DNA of 40,000 nucleotides from Chrysomallon squamiferum (Eukaryota; Mollusca; Gastropoda; Neomphalida; Peltospiridae): NCBI GenBank assembly GCA_012295275.1, contig CM022674.1, positions 590,001 to 630,000 of the forward strand, read 5' to 3'. Shown piece by piece: positions 34,502 to 40,000 of this stretch (position 1 is its first letter; each line of letters starts with the position of its first letter). The notes under the pieces were generated by a model. It saw only the letters and a program-made list of their open reading frames with translations, ran no database searches and was not told where the DNA came from. The position numbers and the translations under genes were made by a program.

Positions 34502-35540
34502 ACTGGAGGACGGATGTGTGATCCAACCTGGTTTAAGACGCCTGATCCACTCACCATAACTAATCTAAATAAATACAAATTAGCTTTCATAAAAAAAGAC
34601 AGAATTGCAAGGGAAGGTTTTGAGAAACAGCTAAAATGATGCCATTCTGATCTGTAATCGGTGAAAGAACATGACACCACTATCTTACTTAAGTGTACTC
34701 TCACAAAACAAGTGCCCAGTGTGCAAACACTCTCTCACAACTGGGCTGCTGATGTTGAAAGTGCAGTGAAAGAATATTTAAAATTGCTGGAGGTTTAAGA
34801 AATAAATACTCTTGAAGACAAAAGAAGAAAGCACAAAGTTTCTGAAACTGTTAGTGAATTGAATTCCATTGAGTTGCGTTTGCTTTCAGCCCATGGATTT
34901 CCAAAGCAAATTAAGAAAAAATATCCTAATCTGACCCTAACTATTGAATTACTCAAAGTAGAAATATCTTTTTTTGGAATAATTGCAGATGTCAATAATG
35001 CACTGGTTGAAATGTATGTATTACTTAAGAGAAAAAAACAGTCAAGACTCACTTATTTTTCTGCATATCAGTTGCAAATGGTTGATAAGAAATCTGTTCA
35101 TGAGTACATTGCAAAGAAAATTAAAAAGAAAAACCTGGTTGGTGTTTGGGAAATTACTGATAAAGATGTTGCAATCCTTGCATTCAGTGATCACGATGCT
35201 TTTCATGTGGCAAACATTATTAAACAGTCTGTCATTGAGAACATTTTGACACTTGAACCCGAATCACAGGCTCTGCTTTCATCTGACAAGTGGTCAAATT
35301 TTATCAGTGGACTGAGTCAATATTATGGTGACTTTCTACATAGCACTCTGATGTGATGGAAACTATAGCTGTTGCAGGTAAAGGTGTGAAGATTGTAGGA
35401 AAATGTATGATGCCAGGACAGCGACAGCTGTTTTTTGTTGAAGGGGACATCGCTGAAATGAATGTTGATGTCATTGTAAGTACAGCTAATGAAAGACTGG
35501 ATCACATTGATGGCTTAGCCAAAGCTATTGTTGACAAAGG
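34502..35540 (+). pseudogene. PARP14: Remains of the large PARP14-like exon: KH-like region and start of a macrodomain
   Basis: In the frame of the preceding RRM the sequence still reads like the middle of PARP14, but it is broken by TGA at 34499, TGA at 34637, TAA at 34655 and TAA at 34796. From 34799 to 35354 the frame is open, and its hydrophobic/charged pattern fits the repeated KH-like modules of PARP14. At about 35350 the frame changes (stop TGA at 35354), and the next frame starts a macrodomain: QLFFVEGDIAEMNVDVIVST then ANERLDHIDGLAKAIVDKG, the ADP-ribose-binding start of the fold. The exon ends at 35540 with donor AAAG|GTATGT, after only about 45 residues of the roughly 180-residue fold. 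In vertebrate PARP14 this region is also carried on one large exon. Several independent lesions make it a pseudogene segment. Confidence 0.8.
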
Positions 35541-35820
35541 TATGTTATTTATAAGTATCCATTTTACTTTCATTGAACTTTACCTTTGTTATCATAAAAC
35601 ATCAATACAATCATTTTATTCAAATGATACTTCCTGTAAATTATTATTATTATTTTTTTTTTACATTTTATATCTGAGAAGATATGATAATGAAAACAAC
35701 TGATAATCTTTAAATCTGTTTTTCACTAACCTATCAATTTGAATTTGGTCTGCTATGTTTAAAATTATAGACTATATCTTAAAAAAAAATAAAAAATATT
35801 AATAAGAAATATAATTTCAG

Positions 35821-36521
35821 ATTGAAAGAATACAGAATAAACCACTATATCAGCAGTATGTAGTGAAGAAAAAGCATATAACTGAACAAAGCAGTAAACC
35901 TGCTGAAAGAAAACTGTGGCATGGGACCAGTTCTGATGCTGTTGTTTCTCTGAATACCCATGGATTCAACAGAAGTTACTGTGGCAAAACTGGTTAGTAA
36001 AATAACACCTGACAGATACTAGTAATGTATTGCAGCCACATATAATAACAAACTGTAACGTAACAGACAAAATAGAAGAAATAATATAATTTTTGGCGTG
36101 GTTCTTTAAAATAAACGATAGAAATCACAATTGCTATATTAAATTAATTGGAATATTACCATGTTAATATTTATGATACATATAATATTTTAATAGTTTA
36201 GACACATCATTATTATTATTTTTTTTTTTTTCAGCTACAGCTTTTGGAGATGGAGTGTATTTTGCTGTTAATGCAAGTTATTCTGCAGGTAACTCATATT
36301 CTCAACCAGATTCACAAGGTCACAAACACCTGTACTATGCCTCAGTTCTTACTGGTGATTTTACTAGAGGAGAAGGAGGAATGCGTGTTCCACCAGTGAA
36401 ACCATCAAATCAAGCTCTCTTGTATGATTCTGTTGTTGATGATGTTGCTAAGCTTACAATGTACATCATTTTCAATGACACTCAGGCATACCCTGATTAT
36501 CTCATAACATTCACTCTCTAA
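35821..36521 (+). pseudogene. PARP14: C-terminal ART (PARP catalytic) exons 35821-35992 and 36235-36521, orphaned
   Basis: Strong match to the C-terminal catalytic half of PARP14/PARP15: IERIQN, LWHGTSSDAVVSL, GFNRSYCGK, AFGDGVYFAVNASYSA, VLTGDFTRGEGGMRVPP and FNDTQAYPDYLITF. The triad is His (WHGT), Tyr (YFAVNASYS) and Met in place of the Glu of PARP1. PARP14 has Leu there, and such proteins are mono-ADP-ribosyltransferases. The two exons join in frame (G|CT), and the stop is TAA at 36519. The first exon starts in phase 0 while the macrodomain exon ends in phase 1, so a direct splice gives an immediate TGA. The rest of the macrodomain, a WWE domain and the first ~50 residues of the ART fold are missing from the 280-bp gap. 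A separate functional use of these exons is possible but unsupported. Confidence 0.8.
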
Positions 36522-36967
36522 ATAGCTGCAGAAAATGAAGTGTTTTCAGCAAGTAATGCTTTTTAATAATTCAAAAGCACATTACGTTTTTATTTTTATT
36601 TATTCTTTTTCTTGAGATTCTTTTATATATACTGTCACGCCCCCATATCACCTTCTATAGTTGGAACAGAACAAATCATGACCTATTATAGCGACAATCC
36701 AGTAAAACTAATATTATGAATTATATAAATTAACAAACAGGCATTTTATTTCTTCCCAGTGAAAGTACATTTTTCTTTCCTTCCTTGTCTTAATTATTTT
36801 TTTGTAAATTTTTTTTATGTATAATTTCAAATACAGGCCTATAAGCGAAATATTTTACCAACCTTTCCGATGATTACATGTGAAAAAAAGACTATTTTTA
36901 ACTAATAATCCATAATGAAAACAATTTCATGGTTTCTAATTTAATCAGTGTTAATCCTTTGGAAATG

Positions 36968-36973
36968 AATAAA
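36968..36973 (+). terminator. Poly(A) signal AATAAA of the PARP14-like locus
   Basis: Canonical hexamer about 450 bp after the last stop codon, followed by a GT-rich stretch (GTGTGTGGGTGTT) of the kind that follows cleavage sites. Confidence 0.65.
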
Positions 36974-37129
36974 GCCTGGAGCTGCTGTGAAAGTGTGTGG
37001 GTGTTATAAAAAAGTACTCTAGTGGAATCATAATTGGACATTTTTTGAAGAAAACATGATTTCAAATAATCATTGCTTCTAGCCCACCCTCACCTAAATT
37101 AAATCAGTTCAAATAAATCCATCCATCAA

Positions 37130-37164
<35 letters not shown>

Positions 37165-37666
37165 AATGTTTAAAATAACAATGATGGTTGTCTACTTTTT
37201 TCTTCTTCTCTTTTTCATTTATCCAGAATAAATTAAAAAGATTGATAATAAGTAAATAACAATAACAACAACAACAAGAATATTAATAATAATAATAACA
37301 ACAATAATAATTATTATTACTGTTATTAATATTATTATTATAGTAATAACTTGGATGACAATGATGATAACAACGGTAATGTCAGTAATAACAAGAAAGA
37401 CCCAAAGAAGAGAATGTAAATCCAAAAGAAAGAAGAGTAAACAATTGAAAGTGCTTAAAACTGTGCTTCTTTAAAACAAACAAACAAAATATACGTTTAT
37501 GTTATTATTTATTATTTTGCTCACTAATTTGAAAACACACAGCAATATCATATTGTACAGTCTTAGTAGCTAAGGTCAGTAACTATTGGCTAATTCAAAT
37601 TCAATAAAACCTGCTTAGCTAGGAAAAGATAACTCTAACAGAAACGAATGACGTTTCTCGTCGTCT
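36974..37666. other. Intergenic DNA with (AAAT)n and (AAT/AAC)n
   Basis: (AAAT)n at about 37128-37163 and mixed AAC/AAT/TTA tracts at 37257-37345. No gene seen. Confidence 0.75.
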
Positions 37667-37869
37667 CTAAGACCATTCAATGCGATTATCTAATATATCA
37701 TTATAGTCTCTCTCCATTAGTGCGCATGTGCCGGGAATCACCATATCCTGCCAATCACTGATGCCGACGCACGAGAAGCCATAGCAACAGTCGTCATCTG
37801 ACCAGCACATCCGGTGTGAACATGGCGTCCTGGCTTCCCATGGACTGATGATGTTCCATGAACTCATTC
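37667..37869 (-). CDS. Exon of a small six-cysteine protein, 5' part not found
   Basis: 66 codons to a TAG at 37667, reading from a Met at 37867. Six cysteines are spaced C-x4-C-x5-CC-x4-C-x14-C, the C-C-CC-C-C framework of inhibitor-cystine-knot and similar small secreted peptides. An acidic WSDDD lies before the CC pair and the tail is polar. ATTTAG directly before GA-ATG is a good acceptor in the phase (1) that the small secreted gene at 7.8 kb also uses. The signal peptide is therefore probably on an upstream exon (above 37.9 kb), which I could not locate. It could be a secreted peptide, an inhibitor or a toxin-like molecule; nothing here decides between these. GC content and codon use stand out clearly from the flanking AT-rich repeats. 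Confidence 0.55.
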
Positions 37870-38999
37870 CTAAATCTCTTCTGAATCTTCAAAAATAAAT
37901 AAATAAATAATAATAATAAATAAAAAACAACAACAACAACAAAGAGGAAAGAAAGTAAAAGTAACTAATAAACAGATACAGAAAGAAAAATTGCATCTGT
38001 CTGTCTTTCTAGCGATCAGTTACATCTATCTAAAAGAAAATGAAGAAAAAAATAATAGTAAAAAGACAGACTAAGAAAAATTATTAGTCTATCAATTAGT
38101 TATATGTTTATGTATATTTATGAGTGTGTATGTGTATATATATGTCACAGTCTGTGAAACCATTTATAACGCGTAATGCCTAAACAAATCGGTCATTTCG
38201 CGAAGTTCCTGTGACATATGCGAAATGACAAAAAATTCCAGACATTTCATGAAATCACTGAAAATCATGACCAGCTATTACACAACACGACCAAAGTGAT
38301 CGAAGTGTTACTGTAACATAATTACACACATACATGGAGACAGACAGACTGAGAGAGACACGAGAAGCCGTGGAATAAGGGAGACAACTTGTCATACTAA
38401 ATTCTGGCAAAATAATAAGGAATATTTCCACAAGAAATGGGGTGTGGCTGGGATCAGTATTTTATATATGTTGCTGTGTGAATTGTTCTGTGTGGTTTCT
38501 TTTTTTTCAAAAATCATTATTATTATTATTATACATACATACATACATACAAATATACATACATACGCACATACAGAGAGACAGACAGACAGACAGACGT
38601 ACGCATGTATAAATAATTCTGTGTGAGTAACTTTACTACTACAGATTTTTTGAAATTATACCTGAATCAAAAACGGACTGTTCCTTTGAAACTGAGAGAT
38701 GTTTCAGCTAGCTTGTGTGTAAATGTGGACGATACAAAAATGTGCTTCGTTAAATGTAATTTGTATTAATGGCTTTTTATGTATCACGAGTAATTGAATA
38801 GAAGACAGTGCAGTGTCACATTTAAACTGAGCTAAAATTCAGTTAGAAAGGATTTTTTTCTAAAGTCTAAACGTGAAAGATTACTAAATTTAAAATCGGT
38901 TCTGGAATAATATGATAAAAATATTTAATTTAAAAATGTGGACTAGTGTAGCAATGACAGCTGCAACAATGAAAACAACATCACCAATACAAAGATGGC
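37870..38999. other. Intergenic DNA with a perfect inverted repeat and short microsatellites
   Basis: AAAT and AAC units lie at 37895-37942, a TTA and CATA tract at 38515-38560, and GACA units at 38576-38598. GTCATTTCGC at 38192-38201 is repeated exactly inverted at 38220-38229 with an 18-nt loop. No gene can be supported. Confidence 0.65.
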
Positions 39000-39092
39000 G
39001 TTGTAGATAAGGATTTAAAAAAAAAAAAAAAAAACCACCCCAAAAACAAAAATAACAGCAACAGCAGTAAAAAAAAATAATAATAATAATAA

Positions 39093-39123
<31 letters not shown>

Positions 39124-39589
39124 AAGAAGAAGAAGAAGAAATAAATAAATAAATAAAAATAATTAAACAAAAAATTAAAAATTAAAAAATATATTTTCAG
39201 CCAGAATGGTATCACCTTAAATCAACAAACGAAGCAAAAAGACGAAAAATTCTTGAATGAATTTATTTAGTGAAATTCAAAATTAAGGAAACGCCAAGGA
39301 CACAAAATAAAATAAAATGGATGTCGAGAATTACAGTAACATCACGTGAAAGAAACTATACGTTTTATAGGCTATCAGTAATAACAGTAAGAGTGATGGT
39401 GATAACAACAACAACAACAACCACAACAATAGCAACAGCAATAACAAAAAATAATAAGAATAACAATAATAACTAATAATAATAATAACAACAACAGCAA
39501 CAAGAATAACAAATAAAAAAATAATAATAATAATAATAATAATAACAACAACAACAGCAACAAGAATAACAAATAATAATAATAATAAT

Positions 39590-39622
<33 letters not shown>

Positions 39623-39700
39623 AATAATAATAAAAAGGTAGTAGTTGTAGTAGAGGTAATAATAGCAGCAATAGCAGTAGTAATAGTATTAGTAGTTATG
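39000..39700. repeat. (GAA)n, (AAAT)n, (CAA/TAA)n and (AGT)n microsatellites
   Basis: (GAA)n runs at about 39094-39139, AAAT units to 39160, and long mixed CAA/TAA tracts from 39405 to 39635, then AGT/GTA units. The poly-Leu open frames on the minus strand are repeat translations. 39161-39404 is AT-rich without features. Confidence 0.93.
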
Positions 39701-40000
39701 TTGGTAGTAATTATCTGCGTGTACTTTTAAACTAATGCCCAGGAGAAAAAGATATAATCTGGATCTAATGCTTTCTGACAGTAATTGATAACAGGCCGCC
39801 AGTCGAGAATACCTTTTTATTATATCTGTTAAGCGTAACTTCCGGACCACTGACAGTGTATTCTGTTTCATTTACGATAATGTGTAATTTGAATACAGTT
39901 GTCATTTGCTGATTGATTTATGAATGCAAATTAAAACTTAAAATGCGGGATTATGGCCTCGTTGGGGAAAGTATTGTAGTTACGGGGTTTTGATTTTGAA
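39701..40000. other. Unique end of the window, no gene seen
   Basis: About 300 bp of AT-rich DNA with no splice sites or frames that I can tie to a gene. Confidence 0.6.

Noticed and set aside
34416-35354. Reading 34799-35354 as a separate intact gene
   Set aside because: It starts without an ATG, shares the frame of the upstream RRM exon, and fits the middle of PARP14, so it is the rest of one broken exon.
39331-39671. Poly-Leu minus-strand frames that look like transmembrane proteins
   Set aside because: Translations of CAA/TAA microsatellites.

Overview
This is animal nuclear DNA: genes with GT-AG introns, signal peptides and poly(A) signals sit in AT-rich sequence saturated with simple repeats, (TAA)n, (GA)n, (GATA/GACA)n, (AAATA)n, (TG)n. 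A TTAGGG array is present. Gene families, intron sizes and repeat style suggest a lophotrochozoan, perhaps a mollusc; this is an inference, and no species can be named. There are no bacterial, CRISPR or rRNA features.

Layout. 1-7.7 kb is repeat-rich DNA with no convincing gene, plus an interstitial telomere-like array at 6.66-6.95 kb. At 7.80-8.54 kb (-) lies a two-exon gene for a 109-residue secreted Gln/Ala-rich protein, with a TATA box and an intron made almost wholly of A/T microsatellite. From 8.77 to 25.2 kb two direct copies of an ~8 kb block lie side by side. Each block holds a divergent pair of vanin/biotinidase-family (nitrilase superfamily) genes, plus a decayed vanin exon fragment between them. 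The minus-strand type (A, C) ends in a hydrophobic, GPI-like tail; the plus-strand type (B, D) has none. A and D look intact. B has lost the normal splice donor and C carries a one-base frameshift, so the duplication appears to have resolved by complementary loss, leaving one working gene of each type.

From 28.5 to 36.5 kb (+) lies a PARP14-like locus. Five exons splice in one frame into a 691-residue protein: about 41 nonapeptide repeats followed by three RRM-like domains, ending at a stop directly after the last strand of the third RRM. Beyond that stop the usual PARP14 parts remain only as debris. The large KH-like/macrodomain exon has further in-frame stops and a frameshift, the macrodomain is cut short, and two ART catalytic exons remain whose phase does not match the upstream exon. 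The locus looks like a PARP14 paralogue that lost its enzyme half and may survive as a repeat-RRM protein.

The last 3.5 kb holds one exon of a six-cysteine small protein (37.67-37.87 kb, -), a perfect 10-bp inverted repeat, and microsatellites. Vanins make pantothenate and cysteamine from pantetheine, and PARP14 proteins act in ADP-ribosylation and innate immunity; nothing in the sequence shows that the two loci work together.
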